From Pseudoluteimonas sp044226035 (GTDB lineage: Bacteria; Pseudomonadota; Gammaproteobacteria; Xanthomonadales; Xanthomonadaceae): DNA of 32,406 bases. The notes under the pieces were generated by a model. That model did no database searches. It saw only the letters and a list, made by a program, of their open reading frames with translations, and had not been told where the DNA came from. The DNA lies in assembly GCA_044226035.1 (NCBI GenBank), contig JBGAHT010000029.1, positions 1-32,406 of the forward strand, read 5' to 3'. The position numbers and the translations under genes are program-made. This document shows positions 1-7,473 of the stretch, piece after piece (position 1 is the first letter of the stretch; every line of letters starts with the position of its first letter).

Positions 1-764
1 GTGACCGGCTTCTTGAACACCTGTTTCGCCTGCGCGTCGGTCAAGCCGTAGGTATCGACCAGCGCGTGCTTGCTGAGCAGGCCGGCAATGCACACCGCCG
101 AGTCGCGCGAACGTTCGAACTGCTGCTGCCCCGGCGCCAGCGGCACTTCGAAACGCTCGGACGCCGTCATCCCGGTGACGAGCTTGCCGTTGAACGGCGC
201 GCCGGTGGTCGGGTCGATCAGCGCCGGATCGTCCAGCACCTCGCTCTCGACTGTGAGCGTGGGCGAGTACGCGAGCAGACCCACGTCGTTGGCTGCGGTC
301 GGATTCAGGTAATTGACGCTCAGGAGCGGCGAGAACCAGTAGCACAGCAGCGAATTCGCCGACTTGGCCGGCAGGGAGACGTGGGCGATGTCGCTCAACG
401 AGAACGCGGTGATGGCCGGCGCCGCGTTCAACGCCACGCAGTTCGTGGTCGGGTCGCCGTCGTCCGGCGGGCAGCTCGAGGACAGGTCGAGGTTGCCCTG
501 GGTCATGCCCAGCCAGACCAGCGAGCGGCCGAAGGAATCGACATCGCCGACGTCGCCGGGCGTCGGCGCGGCGGCGCTGCCCGCGCGGGTCCGGGCCGCG
601 GCAGGCACCGCGATGCGTGCGGCCTTCGCATTCGGCAACAGGTCGGCGGACGCCTGGTCCGGCTTGATCGCGGAGGTGTCCATGCCGGCGGCGTGCACGA
701 TCAGGGTGGCGAGCAGTGCGACGGACGCGAACGCGGCGAACGCACGCGTGGAGGGCAATTTCAT
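1..764 (-). CDS. Exported protein of unknown function (C-terminus outside window)
   Basis: Minus-strand frame open from the ATG at 764 to the window edge, about 254 codons visible. The start is supported by GGAGA about seven bases upstream. The N-terminus (MKLPSTRAFAAFASVALLAT...) has a basic start, a hydrophobic stretch and an AxA-like end, so it reads as a Sec signal peptide. The mature part is rich in Ala, Ser, Pro and Thr. It carries a few cysteines (SSSCPPDDGD, TTNCVALN, LLCYW, AVCIAG) that could form disulfides in the periplasm. I recognise no catalytic motif or named domain. The gene ends beyond the left edge, so its true length is unknown. It precedes no co-directed gene within the window and is separated by 84 bases from the transporter gene behind it. 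Confidence 0.75.
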   Translation of the reverse strand, partial: MKLPSTRAFAAFASVALLATLIVHAAGMDTSAIKPDQASADLLPNAKAARIAVPAAARTRAGSAAAPTPGDVGDVDSFGRSLVWLGMTQGNLDLSSSCPPDDGDPTTNCVALNAAPAITAFSLSDIAHVSLPAKSANSLLCYWFSPLLSVNYLNPTAANDVGLLAYSPTLTVESEVLDDPALIDPTTGAPFNGKLVTGMTASERFEVPLAPGQQQFERSRDSAVCIAGLLSKHALVDTYGLTDAQAKQVFKKPV

Positions 765-848
765 CGGGGTTCTCCATCGGTTGCGCGGAAGCGCGCCTTC
801 CTGCTTACGCAGCGATGGGCCCAAAGCGGACATCGGGGAAGGCAGGGA

Positions 849-1754
849 TCAGGGCGGCGCGATCGGCTCCGCCGGCACGCGCGCACCTTCGCGCCGCATC
901 AGGTACAGGCCGCTGGCGATGATGATTCCGGCGCCGAGCCAGGTCGCCGCATCGGGCAACACGCCCCACAGGGTCGCGTCGAGCAACACGCCCCAGACCA
1001 GCGCGGTGTATTCCAGCGGCGCCAGCAGCGAGGCCTCGCCGTGGCGGAACGCATGCGTGATCGCGTATTGCCCGAGCGCGCCGACCACGCCGATGCCTGC
1101 GATCAGCCACAGGTCGTCGTGGCGGACCGGTTGCCAGTCGGGCCACGCCAGCACGCCGGCGCCGAGCGCCATCAACGCGAGCAGCCACGTCACCATCGCC
1201 TGGTTGGAATCGCTGCGCGCGAGCACGCGCACGGTGATCGCCGAGACCGCGTACCCGAACGCCGCGACGAGCACCGCGAGCCCGGCGAGGCTGGCCATGC
1301 CCTCGCCGCTGGGACGCAGCACCACCAGCACGCCGAGCAGGCCGATCGCGATCGCGGTCCAGCGCCGCGGGCCGACGCGTTCGCCGAGGAACGGCACCGA
1401 CATCGCGGTGATGAGCAGCGGCGCGACGAAGAAGATCGTGTACGCGGTCGACAGCGGCATGCGCTTCAGCGCGTACACGAAGGTCGCCATCATCATCACC
1501 CCGATCGCGCCGCGCAGCAGGTGCAGCGGCCAGCGCACGCGCAGCAGCGGGCGCCATCCGACCGTCGCCAGCGACCATGCCAGCACCAGCGGCAGCGACG
1601 CCGCGCCGCGCAGGGTCGCGACCTGGAACGGCGGGTAGCGTCCGGACAGCGTCTTCAGCCCCGCGTCCATCAACGCGAACAGCGCGACCGCGACCAGCAT
1701 GACCAGGATGCTGCGCCGGCGCCGGTCGTGGGTGGAAGGCGGTGTCGCGTCCAT
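849..1754 (-). CDS. EamA/DMT-family inner-membrane transporter
   Basis: Encodes 301 residues, the usual size for a ten-helix drug/metabolite transporter. Two EamA repeats are visible: residues about 15-140 (starting ILVMLVAVALFALMDAGLKTL) and about 155-285 (LAGLAVLVAAFGYAVSAITV onward). Each is made of short hydrophobic helices with small polar gaps. The first repeat ends with the family's typical sequence around TIFFVAPLLITAMSVPFLGERV, where PFLGE(R/K) is a hallmark. The C-terminal stretch YTALVWGVLLDATLWGVLPDAATWLGAGIIIASG matches the second repeat's last helices. Substrates in this family range from amino acids to nucleosides and cannot be assigned here. The ATG at 1754 has no strong ribosome-binding site. 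The gene is monocistronic as far as can be seen, 128 bases after the terminator of the preceding minus-strand gene. Confidence 0.88.
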   Translation of the reverse strand: MDATPPSTHDRRRRSILVMLVAVALFALMDAGLKTLSGRYPPFQVATLRGAASLPLVLAWSLATVGWRPLLRVRWPLHLLRGAIGVMMMATFVYALKRMPLSTAYTIFFVAPLLITAMSVPFLGERVGPRRWTAIAIGLLGVLVVLRPSGEGMASLAGLAVLVAAFGYAVSAITVRVLARSDSNQAMVTWLLALMALGAGVLAWPDWQPVRHDDLWLIAGIGVVGALGQYAITHAFRHGEASLLAPLEYTALVWGVLLDATLWGVLPDAATWLGAGIIIASGLYLMRREGARVPAEPIAPP

Positions 1755-1837
1755 CGTCCGGGCCCGGGCAAGCCGCAGCGGATGGCGACTGTCCGGGGAA
1801 TGCTATCCGAAGCGATCGATTTCCCGCGCATCGCCCA

Positions 1838-1863
1838 AGAAAACGGCGGCCCGAAGGCCGCCG
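1838..1863 (-). terminator. Intrinsic terminator of the small exported protein gene
   Basis: Read on the minus strand, an 8-bp GC stem CGGCGGCC/GGCCGCCG closes a TTCG tetraloop (1844-1863) and is followed by TTTTCTT. It lies 20 bases after the stop of the gene at 1883-2323, as expected for a rho-independent terminator. Confidence 0.85.
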
Positions 1864-1882
1864 CCGGGTCATGCGCGTGGCG

Positions 1883-2323
1883 TCAGCGGATCGGCTTGAT
1901 GTGGAACGCGCCCACTTCCACGCCGAGATTGATGCCTTCGCCGCCGCCGGCCAGGGCCAGCGAGACGTTGCCCTTGGACAGCAGCTGCGTTTCCGCGGAC
2001 TTGACCACGCCCGCGCTGGCGCTGGCCTGCGCATAGTTGCCGTAGACCTCGCGGATGTCGTGGACATCGCTGAAACGGCCCTTGCCGTTGTCGATCTTCC
2101 ACTTGCCCGCGGTCAGGCCCAGGCCTTGCGCGGTGATCCGGACCGGCAGCGTCTGTCCGTTATCGCAACGCACCATGCCTCGGCCGGTGGCGTGCTTGTA
2201 GACCAGCGACCAGCTGGTGAGCTGGTAATCCAGTTTGCAGTCGATGTCCCTGCCGCCCGCATTCGCATGCGGGGCAGCGGCCAAAGCGATCGCGAAAGCC
2301 GAAACAGCAAGCAATGTTTTCAT
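1883..2323 (-). CDS. Small exported glycine-rich protein, function unknown
   Basis: 146 residues. The ATG at 2323 is chosen because GGGAGG sits four bases before it; an in-frame ATG ten codons' distance or less upstream (2335) overlaps that ribosome-binding site. MKTLLAVSAFAIALAAAPHANA is a clear Sec signal peptide with an AxA cleavage site, so the product should be periplasmic or surface located. The mature protein has two cysteines early (DIDCKLDY, MVRCDNG), consistent with one disulfide. The second half (about residues 60-140) is Gly/Ala/Ser-rich and alternates small and polar residues, suggesting beta structure. I recall similar unnamed proteins in proteobacteria but cannot give a family. 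The gene has its own terminator and probably its own promoter. Confidence 0.82.
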   Translation of the reverse strand: MKTLLAVSAFAIALAAAPHANAGGRDIDCKLDYQLTSWSLVYKHATGRGMVRCDNGQTLPVRITAQGLGLTAGKWKIDNGKGRFSDVHDIREVYGNYAQASASAGVVKSAETQLLSKGNVSLALAGGGEGINLGVEVGAFHIKPIR

Positions 2324-2386
2324 GATGCCTCCCATGTTCTCCGGAACACGCCCGACAGTCTCCGCGCGCCGTCTGAACCGGACGAA

Positions 2387-2416
2387 ACGCGGCGCTTTTT
2401 TCCTTCAGCGCCGCGT
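2387..2416 (-). terminator. Possible terminator hairpin after the MBL-fold gene
   Basis: A perfect 10-bp inverted repeat, ACGCGGCGCT at 2387-2396 and AGCGCCGCGT at 2407-2416, has a 10-base loop. It lies about 70 bases beyond the stop of the minus-strand gene 2484-3482. On that strand only TTTCG follows the stem, so the T-run is weak. The hairpin could instead act in the leader of the next gene. Confidence 0.4.
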
Positions 2417-2483
2417 CGGCGAGTTGATCGTCGCGTGAAAGCGGGCAGGAAGGCGGTCGCGCGCCCGCGATTCATCCGCCAGG

Positions 2484-3482
2484 TCATCCGCCGCGGCAGT
2501 ACTTGTCGCGTTTCGCCGGTTCCGCCCGCAACACGTTCGGGAAGTAGTAGTCCAGCAGCAGGCGGCTGAGCCTGCGTTGATCGGGCGGCAACAGCGGGCC
2601 GAGCTCGCGTTCCCAGCCAGCCGCGCAATCGGCGACAGTCGCATCGCCGGCGGCGCAGGCGAGCAGGTCGTCGAAGGCATGGCGATATGTCGCGAACTGC
2701 GCATGCGTCATCGGCGCGCCATGCCCGGGCACCAGGCTGTCGAACCCTTGCGCATCCAGCCGCGCCAATGCCTCGCTCCAGCCGTGCGGGCAGGCGGTGT
2801 CGAAGAACGGCGCCGGGAAGTTCACCAGGTCGCCGGAGATCAAGGTGCGCGTGGACGGATCGAGCAACCACACGTCGCCGCCGCTCACCGCGTTCGTTTC
2901 CAGCCCGACCTGGAACGCCATCCCGGCGATGCGCATCGGCCCGGAAGACAGCACCGGATCGGTCGGGAACAGTTTCGGCCCGGCGTCGATGCGCGCGATG
3001 CCCGCGCGCAGGTTGCCGGCTTCGGGGCTGTCCGCCGGCAGTGCGGCCAGTCGCGCGACGGCGGCCTTGCGCGAATCGGCGAGGAAATGCGCCATCGCAT
3101 CCTCGATCGCGGTGCTGGCATACACCTTCGCCCGCGGATATCGCTCGCGCAGCGGCACGTTGCCGCTGACGTGGTCGAGGTGCCAGTGGCTGTTGACGAT
3201 GGCCACCACCGGCAGGCGCCAGCCTTCGGCAGCGGCGATGATGCGTCCGGTGAACGCCTGTTCGTGGCGCCCGGTGTCGAACACGATCAACCCGTCCGGC
3301 GCGCGGATCAGCACGCTGTTGCCATCGGGCTGGCCATCGCCCCGGTCCGGGTCGTAGCGGCCAGGCAGCAACACCATGTGCCGGTTCAGGGCCTGCATCC
3401 CGGGCGGCGCGACCAGCTGCGACCCGGTCGCGCACGCGGCCAAAAAGCCCAACGCCGACAACAGCATCCATTTCGGTGCCAT
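2484..3482 (-). CDS. Metallo-beta-lactamase-fold lipoprotein hydrolase
   Basis: 332 residues from the ATG at 3482, which has GGAGG eleven bases upstream and gives a proper lipoprotein signal (MAPKWMLLSALGFLAAC, lipobox LAAC, then Ala at +2). A start 14 codons earlier would bury the signal. The zinc motif HxHxDH is present as HWHLDH near residue 99, followed by GNVPLRERYP. Further likely ligands are in the PGHG segment near residue 250 and in the SGDLVNF segment, which fits the usual order of the superfamily. Members include beta-lactamases, glyoxalase II and lactonases. The lipid anchor suggests an envelope hydrolase, but the substrate cannot be deduced. The last residues contain a single cysteine (KYCRGG). 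The gene is divergent from the DUF1415 gene, sharing about 95 bases of upstream region. Confidence 0.88.
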   Translation of the reverse strand: MAPKWMLLSALGFLAACATGSQLVAPPGMQALNRHMVLLPGRYDPDRGDGQPDGNSVLIRAPDGLIVFDTGRHEQAFTGRIIAAAEGWRLPVVAIVNSHWHLDHVSGNVPLRERYPRAKVYASTAIEDAMAHFLADSRKAAVARLAALPADSPEAGNLRAGIARIDAGPKLFPTDPVLSSGPMRIAGMAFQVGLETNAVSGGDVWLLDPSTRTLISGDLVNFPAPFFDTACPHGWSEALARLDAQGFDSLVPGHGAPMTHAQFATYRHAFDDLLACAAGDATVADCAAGWERELGPLLPPDQRRLSRLLLDYYFPNVLRAEPAKRDKYCRGG

Positions 3483-3577
3483 GCGCCCGTCGACCTCCGT
3501 GCGTTCGCCTGGGATACGCTGCACGCCCGGCCGCGATCCCGCAACCGCCGCACGCCATCCACGACCGATTCCGCCAG

Positions 3578-4159
3578 ATGATGCAAAGCACCGACATGAG
3601 TCCCGACGACGACGATGCCGAACGCGACCGGATCGAGGCCGACGTCCGCCGCTGGCTGGAACGCGCGGTGATTGGGCTGAACCTGTGCCCGTTCGCGAAA
3701 GCGGTGGTCGCCAAGGGCCAGGTGCGGATCGTGGTCAGCGACGCGAGCACCGAGCGCGCATTGCTGCAGCAACTGGGCGAGGAAATGGCGCTGCTGCGCG
3801 ACACGCCCGCCGAAACGATCGACACCACGCTGCTGGTGCATCCGCAGGTGCTGGGCGATTTCCTCGACTACAACGATTTCCTCGACGATGCCGACGCGCT
3901 GGTCGAGGCGATGGACCTCGACGGCGTGCTGCAGGTCGCCAGCTTCCATCCGCATTACCAGTTCGCCGGCACCCAGCCCGACGACGCGGAGAACCTGACC
4001 AACCGCGCGCCCTACCCGATCCTGCACCTGCTGCGCGAGGACAGCGTGGATCGCGCGGTCGCGGCCTACCCGGAGCCGGACGCGATCGTCGAACGCAACG
4101 TGGCGACGATGCGCGCGCTCGGCGCCGAGGGTTACGCGAAACTACTCGCCGGCGAATAG
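3578..4159 (+). CDS. DUF1415 family protein
   Basis: About 193 residues from the ATG at 3578. ATGs at 3581 and 3596 are also in frame and give 192 or 187 residues; no ribosome-binding site decides between them. The segment RRWLERAVIGLNLCPFAKAV is the N-terminal signature of DUF1415. It is followed by the conserved ETIDTTLLVHPQVL, FLDYNDFLDDADALVE, VASFHPHYQFAGT, ENLTNRAPYPILHLLRE and ERNVATMRALG blocks, so the whole domain is present and intact. No signal peptide is seen, so it is presumably cytoplasmic. The family has no established function that I can state. The last 18 bases overlap, tail to tail, the 3' end of rsuA on the other strand. Confidence 0.9.
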   Translation: MMQSTDMSPDDDDAERDRIEADVRRWLERAVIGLNLCPFAKAVVAKGQVRIVVSDASTERALLQQLGEEMALLRDTPAETIDTTLLVHPQVLGDFLDYNDFLDDADALVEAMDLDGVLQVASFHPHYQFAGTQPDDAENLTNRAPYPILHLLREDSVDRAVAAYPEPDAIVERNVATMRALGAEGYAKLLAGE

Positions 4160-4846
4160 CCGCGCGCGATCCGCGTCGCCGAGGATTCGCCACTCGCCTT
4201 CCGGCAAGCCGTCGAGCGCCAGCCCGCCGATGCGTTCGCGGTGCAACGCGACGACGTGGTTGCCGACCGCGGCGAACATCCGCCGCGCCTGGTGGTAGCG
4301 GCCTTCGTGCAGGGTCAGGCGCGCGTTGCGCGCGTCGATGGGTTCGAGCCCGGCCGGCAGCAGCGGCGCCTTCTCGCCGTCGAGCATCAGCGTGCCGCTC
4401 GCGAACAGCGCCGCTTCGTCGCCGCGCAGGTCCTGCGCGAGCGTGGCGCGATAGACCTTCGGCACACTGGATTTCGGCGCGATGATCCGGTGCAGCAGCT
4501 GGCCGTCGTCGGTGAGCAGCAGCAGGCCGGAGGTGTCCCGGTCCAGCCGCCCGACCGTGGACAGCGCCGGATTGCGCAGGCGGAATCGCGGCGGCAGCAG
4601 GTCGTACACGACGCGCCCGGCATCCTTGTTCGAACAGGTGACGCCGGTCGGCTTGTTGAGCGCCAGCAGCAGGCCCTGCGGCGGATCCAGCGGTTCGCCG
4701 TCGACGCGCACCGCTTCGTGCGGCACCACGTCGTCCGCGTACAGCACCTCGCCGTCGGCGTCGGTGACGCGGCCTTCGCGGAACATCCACGCCACCTCCT
4801 TGCGGCTGCCGTAGCCGAGGTTGGCGAGGCGCCTGACCAGCTTCAC
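4142..4846 (-). CDS. rsuA: 16S rRNA pseudouridine(516) synthase RsuA
   Basis: 234 residues from a GTG start whose first four bases are the GTGA overlap with the TGA of the upstream methyltransferase gene, a layout for translational coupling. An N-terminal S4 RNA-binding domain (residues 1-45, KLVRRLANLGYGSRKEVAWMFREGRV) is followed by the RsuA/RluB/E/F catalytic domain. The catalytic motif GRLDRDTSGLLLLT places the aspartate at residue 102, the same number as the catalytic Asp of E. coli RsuA. Further family blocks are LALNKPTGVTCS near residue 61 and GRYHQARRMFAAVGNHVVALHRERIG near 190. It isomerises a uridine of 16S rRNA. Pairing with an RsmC-like methyltransferase makes a small rRNA modification operon. 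RluE is the main alternative; overall length and S4 domain favour RsuA. Confidence 0.88.
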   Translation of the reverse strand: MKLVRRLANLGYGSRKEVAWMFREGRVTDADGEVLYADDVVPHEAVRVDGEPLDPPQGLLLALNKPTGVTCSNKDAGRVVYDLLPPRFRLRNPALSTVGRLDRDTSGLLLLTDDGQLLHRIIAPKSSVPKVYRATLAQDLRGDEAALFASGTLMLDGEKAPLLPAGLEPIDARNARLTLHEGRYHQARRMFAAVGNHVVALHRERIGGLALDGLPEGEWRILGDADRARLFAGE

Positions 4847-5886
4847 GACTTCACCGCGTGCACGATCTTGAAGCCGCCCTGCTGCGCGACGATGCGCACC
4901 GACGCGAAACCGTCGGCGAGCGCGGCTTCGTAGGGCAAGTGCCGGTTCGCGACCAGCCACAGCGCGCCGCCGGGTTCCAATGCGGCTGCCGCGGAGGCGA
5001 TGAAGGCGCGGCCGATGTCGGGGCGTTCGCCGCGACCGAGCGCGTGGAACGGCGGGTTGCAGACGATGGCATCGAAGCGTTCGGCGACGCCGGCGGCCAC
5101 GTCCTGCCAGTGGCAATGCACCGGGAGATGCGTGTCGGAGAGGTTTTCGTCGGCCAGCGCCAGCGCGCGCGCGTCGGCTTCGTACAGGTCGAGCGAGGCG
5201 ATGCGCGGGCAGCGCGCCAGCGCCTGCAACGACAGGTAGCCCCAGCCCGCGCCGAAATCGGCGACGCGGCCGTGCACATCGGCGGGCAGATGCGCGGCCA
5301 GCAGTTTCGACGCCGCGTCCACGCGATCCCAGGCGAACACGCCGGGACGGGTCAGGAAGCGGATGCCGTCGCTTTCGATCGTGCGCGTGGCGTCCAGGCG
5401 CTTCCATTGTCCGACCAGCGCCGCATCGAAGGATGCATCGGGCCGCGTCCGGAACACGCGGCAATGGTGCTTGCTGTGCACGGCCAGCGCGCCGGCGAGC
5501 TGCTTCAGGTCGGCCTCGCGCGATTTCGCGCCCTCGTCGTTCGCGACCGCGGCCATCACGATCCCGCCCGGCGCGCATGCGGCACAGGCCTTGGCGAGCA
5601 AGGCACGCGCTTCCTCGCGCTGGCGCGGCGGCAGCACCAGCACCAGCGGGAACGCATGTTCCGGCAAGGCATCCTCGTCGCGCAGTTCGACGCCGATGCG
5701 TTCGAGCCTGTCCGCTTCCGGCTTGAACGGCTGGGTCGCGGCGAACCCGCGCGCGCCCGCGGCGTGCAGCGCCGCGCCTTCGCGCGCGCGCAGGAACAGC
5801 GTACCTTCGGTCGGCCAGCGCAACGCGCCGTCGGCGAACGGTTGCAACAGGGCATCGAGGGCGTTGTCGTGGTGCGCGGCGCTCAT
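4843..5886 (-). CDS. rsmC: RsmC-like class I SAM-dependent rRNA methyltransferase
   Basis: 347 residues. The architecture is that of RsmC: a degenerate N-terminal methyltransferase-like half (residues about 1-160) and a catalytic C-terminal half. SAM-binding motif I is VADFGAGWGYLS at about 208-219. The catalytic NPPF motif of N-methyltransferases acting on guanine is at 277-280 (DAIVCNPPFHALGR), with the family's following GxG and RAFI segments. RsmC methylates N2 of G1207 in 16S rRNA, and RlmG (23S) is the closest alternative. Its stop overlaps the GTG of rsuA. Upstream, a TACACT box ends exactly six bases before the ATG, so transcription probably begins at or next to the start codon. Confidence 0.85.
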   Translation of the reverse strand: MSAAHHDNALDALLQPFADGALRWPTEGTLFLRAREGAALHAAGARGFAATQPFKPEADRLERIGVELRDEDALPEHAFPLVLVLPPRQREEARALLAKACAACAPGGIVMAAVANDEGAKSREADLKQLAGALAVHSKHHCRVFRTRPDASFDAALVGQWKRLDATRTIESDGIRFLTRPGVFAWDRVDAASKLLAAHLPADVHGRVADFGAGWGYLSLQALARCPRIASLDLYEADARALALADENLSDTHLPVHCHWQDVAAGVAERFDAIVCNPPFHALGRGERPDIGRAFIASAAAALEPGGALWLVANRHLPYEAALADGFASVRIVAQQGGFKIVHAVKS

Positions 5887-5898
5887 CCGCGCAGTGTA
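5887..5898 (-). promoter_or_regulatory. Predicted leaderless promoter (-10 box) of rsmC-rsuA
   Basis: On the minus strand TACACT (5898-5893) is followed by six bases (GCGCGG) and then the ATG of the methyltransferase gene. A transcription start about seven bases after the -10 box would fall on the start codon. The same TANNNT-like box with a 6-nt gap occurs at three other genes in the window. No convincing -35 box was seen. Confidence 0.5.
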
Positions 5899-5908
5899 GC
5901 GGCGCGCC

Positions 5909-6358
5909 TCAGCGCATTGCTGCGTGGCCGTGGCCCTCGCGCATGCGGCCCAGGGCCCAGGTCATCGCGATGCATGCGCCCAGCGCCAGGCCCCAGCTGT
6001 GCAGGGCGGTCGCGTCCGCGGCGGGCAGCAGCGACATGCTCGCGCGCAGCCAATCGCCGCCGTCGTTGGCGACGACGTACAGCGCGGACGCGGCGAAGGC
6101 CACGACCAGCGCACGCAGCAACCAGCGCTCGACCCCGCTGTCGCCGCGCGCAGGCGCGCATGCGGTCCGCGCCGCGACATTCGCCGCGAAATCCGCCGGC
6201 AGCGCATCCGGCAAGGGCTCGCGCAAGGCGCGCACGACCTTGCGATAGGCCGCGATCCCGTCGTCGCCGCCGTCGGCGGAAGCGAGCCGTTCCTCGCGCA
6301 GCGCGCGTTCCTGCAGGCGCCACTCGCGTTCGTCGAAATGATCGGTGGGCGTGTTCAT
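5909..6358 (-). CDS. Putative anti-sigma factor, membrane protein
   Basis: 149 residues. Its ATG overlaps the TGA of the sigma factor gene (ATGA), so the two are translationally coupled. The first 85 residues are charged and look cytoplasmic. They include the segment YRKVVRALREPLPDALPADFAANVAART, a pattern common in short anti-sigma proteins of this group. Two membrane helices follow, about residues 90-108 (WLLRALVVAFAASALYVVA) and 122-140 (HSWGLALGACIAMTWALG). This is the layout of a membrane-anchored protein that holds an ECF sigma factor through its cytoplasmic N-terminus. No CxxC/ZAS zinc motif is present. The role is inferred from position and topology; the sequence alone only supports a membrane protein of unknown family. 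Confidence 0.75.
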   Translation of the reverse strand: MNTPTDHFDEREWRLQERALREERLASADGGDDGIAAYRKVVRALREPLPDALPADFAANVAARTACAPARGDSGVERWLLRALVVAFAASALYVVANDGGDWLRASMSLLPAADATALHSWGLALGACIAMTWALGRMREGHGHAAMR

Positions 6359-6933
6359 GCGGCGACTCCCATGCCGGGCGCCAGCCATTCGCGCAGGCGC
6401 TTGCGGCTGCGGAACAGGTGGCTCTTGAGCGTGCCCTCGGCGAGGCCGGTGATGCGCGCGATCTGCGCCAGCGGCAATTCGTCGAGGTGGTAGAGGGTGA
6501 GGATGGTGCGTTGCAGCGGCGGCAGGCGTTCGATCGCCGCGTGCAGGCGGCGCGCGATGTCGTCGTCCGCTACGGCGCCTTCGAGGTCGAAGTCGTCGGC
6601 GACGCGTTCGTGCAAGGGCACGCCCTCGTCGTCGGCGCTGTCGGCGACCGGGATGCGCTTGCGTTCCAGGTGGCGTTTCGCGATCGAGTACGCGACCTGC
6701 CCGATCCACGCCTTCAGCGGCGCGTCGTGCCGGTACTGGTGCAGGCACTGGTGCACGCGCAGGAACGCCTCCTGGCACAGCTCGCGCGCGTCCTCCGGGT
6801 CGCGCACCATGCGCCGGACGATGTGCCAGCACAGGCCCTGGTAGTCGCGCACGAGGCGTTCGAACGCGCCGGGTTCGCCGCCCAGCACGGCGGTCACCAG
6901 GGCGCGATCCTCGGGCGTGCGTCCATCGTCCAT
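6355..6933 (-). CDS. ECF-type RNA polymerase sigma factor
   Basis: 192 residues. Sigma-70 region 2 spans about residues 24-92: ERLVRDYQGLCWHIVRRMVRDPEDARELCQEAFLRVHQ contains the DAxELxQExFLRxH core-binding block, followed by LKAWIGQVAYSIAKRHLERKR. Region 4 spans about 128-182, with LPPLQRTILTLYHLDELPLAQIARITGLAEGTLKSHLFRSRKRLRE as the helix-turn-helix that reads the -35 element. Region 3 is absent, as in ECF sigmas. The linker (95-125) is acidic. It is coupled to a putative membrane anti-sigma gene. Directly upstream lies a promoter-like block that is repeated, in mirror orientation, before the divergent membrane protein gene, which suggests autoregulation. With that promoter, the 5' leader would be only a few bases. 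Confidence 0.93.
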   Translation of the reverse strand: MDDGRTPEDRALVTAVLGGEPGAFERLVRDYQGLCWHIVRRMVRDPEDARELCQEAFLRVHQCLHQYRHDAPLKAWIGQVAYSIAKRHLERKRIPVADSADDEGVPLHERVADDFDLEGAVADDDIARRLHAAIERLPPLQRTILTLYHLDELPLAQIARITGLAEGTLKSHLFRSRKRLREWLAPGMGVAA

Positions 6934-6940
6934 GGGCCAT

Positions 6941-6968
6941 GGGATACGGGCCGCGCGGATCCGGTTGC
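6941..6968 (-). promoter_or_regulatory. Candidate ECF-sigma promoter of the sigma/anti-sigma operon
   Basis: Read on the minus strand, this 28-bp block contains GCAACCG, CCGCG and CCGTATCCC in order and ends seven bases before the sigma gene ATG. It matches the block at 6990-7017 on the plus strand without gaps at 21 of 28 positions. An AAC motif followed after 15 bases by CGTAT resembles the -35 AAC / -10 CGT pattern of ECF promoters. Confidence 0.55.
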
Positions 6969-6989
6969 AACGGCTTTGCGACGAATCCC

Positions 6990-7017
6990 GCAACCGAGGC
7001 CGCGAACGCCGTATCCC
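6990..7017 (+). promoter_or_regulatory. Candidate ECF-sigma promoter of the divergent membrane protein
   Basis: Mirror copy of the block at 6941-6968: GCAACCG, three bases, CCGCG, four bases, CCGTATCCC. It ends 42 bases before the ATG at 7060. Conservation is concentrated where the -35 and -10 elements would lie, with a conserved CCGCG in the spacer, which argues for a shared regulator and not chance GC richness. Confidence 0.55.
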
Positions 7018-7059
7018 CTGTCCCGAACGCCGCATCCCGCGGCCCGGACGAGCCCCGCC

Positions 7060-7386
7060 ATGAACTTCGAAATCCTGATCCCGATCACCCTGTTCCTCGC
7101 CATCGCCTACACCATCAAGGCCGTGGTCGATGCCGGCGTGCGCCGCAAGATGGTCGATTCCAACGGCTCGCAGGACCTGGTCCGCTCGATGCTGGAAGGC
7201 GAGGAAGCGCGCCGCCGCCACGGTTCGCTGCGCTGGGGCGTGACCCTGGTCGCGGTGGCGATCGGCTTCGGCATCGTGCAGGGCGCCGGCTGGACCGAGC
7301 TCAACCCGGGCGTGATCGCGGTGCTGGTCGGCGCGACCGGCATCGGCAACCTCGCCTACTACCTGCTGGCGCGCAGGCTGGGCTGA
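7060..7386 (+). CDS. Small membrane protein, DUF6249-like
   Basis: 108 residues from the ATG at 7060. Helix 1 is at residues 3-22 (FEILIPITLFLAIAYTIKAVVDA). It is followed by a charged cytoplasmic segment (RRKMVDSNGSQDLVRSMLEGEEARRRHGSLRWG), then helix 2 at about 61-78 (VTLVAVAIGFGIVQGAG) and helix 3 at about 85-105 (GVIAVLVGATGIGNLAYYLLARR). The charged segment and order of helices match what I recall of DUF6249 proteins, which are often found beside an ECF sigma gene in Xanthomonadales; the DUF number is from memory. Function is unknown. The shared promoter block with the divergent sigma operon suggests that it belongs to the same response, perhaps to cell-envelope state. Confidence 0.82.
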   Translation: MNFEILIPITLFLAIAYTIKAVVDAGVRRKMVDSNGSQDLVRSMLEGEEARRRHGSLRWGVTLVAVAIGFGIVQGAGWTELNPGVIAVLVGATGIGNLAYYLLARRLG

Positions 7387-7402
7387 ACGCAGCGGCAACC
7401 GT

Positions 7403-7429
7403 GCGCGCGCGGCCGCCATCCGCGCGCGC
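7403..7429. other. 10-bp GC hairpin between two plus-strand genes
   Basis: GCGCGCGCGG (7403-7412) and CCGCGCGCGC (7420-7429) form a perfect stem with a 7-base loop, 17 bases after the stop of the membrane protein gene. There is no T-run, so it is at best a transcript-end stabilising hairpin. The alternating GC arms could also adopt Z-DNA. No function is claimed. Confidence 0.4.
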
Positions 7430-7473
7430 CGGCGGACGCATACTTGCCGCAGCCGCGGCCACGGGAGCACGCC

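Noticed and set aside
66..2036. A 656-codon plus-strand frame at the left end.
   Set aside because: It is opposite to the signal-peptide protein and the EamA transporter, and its translation has the composition of a shadow frame.
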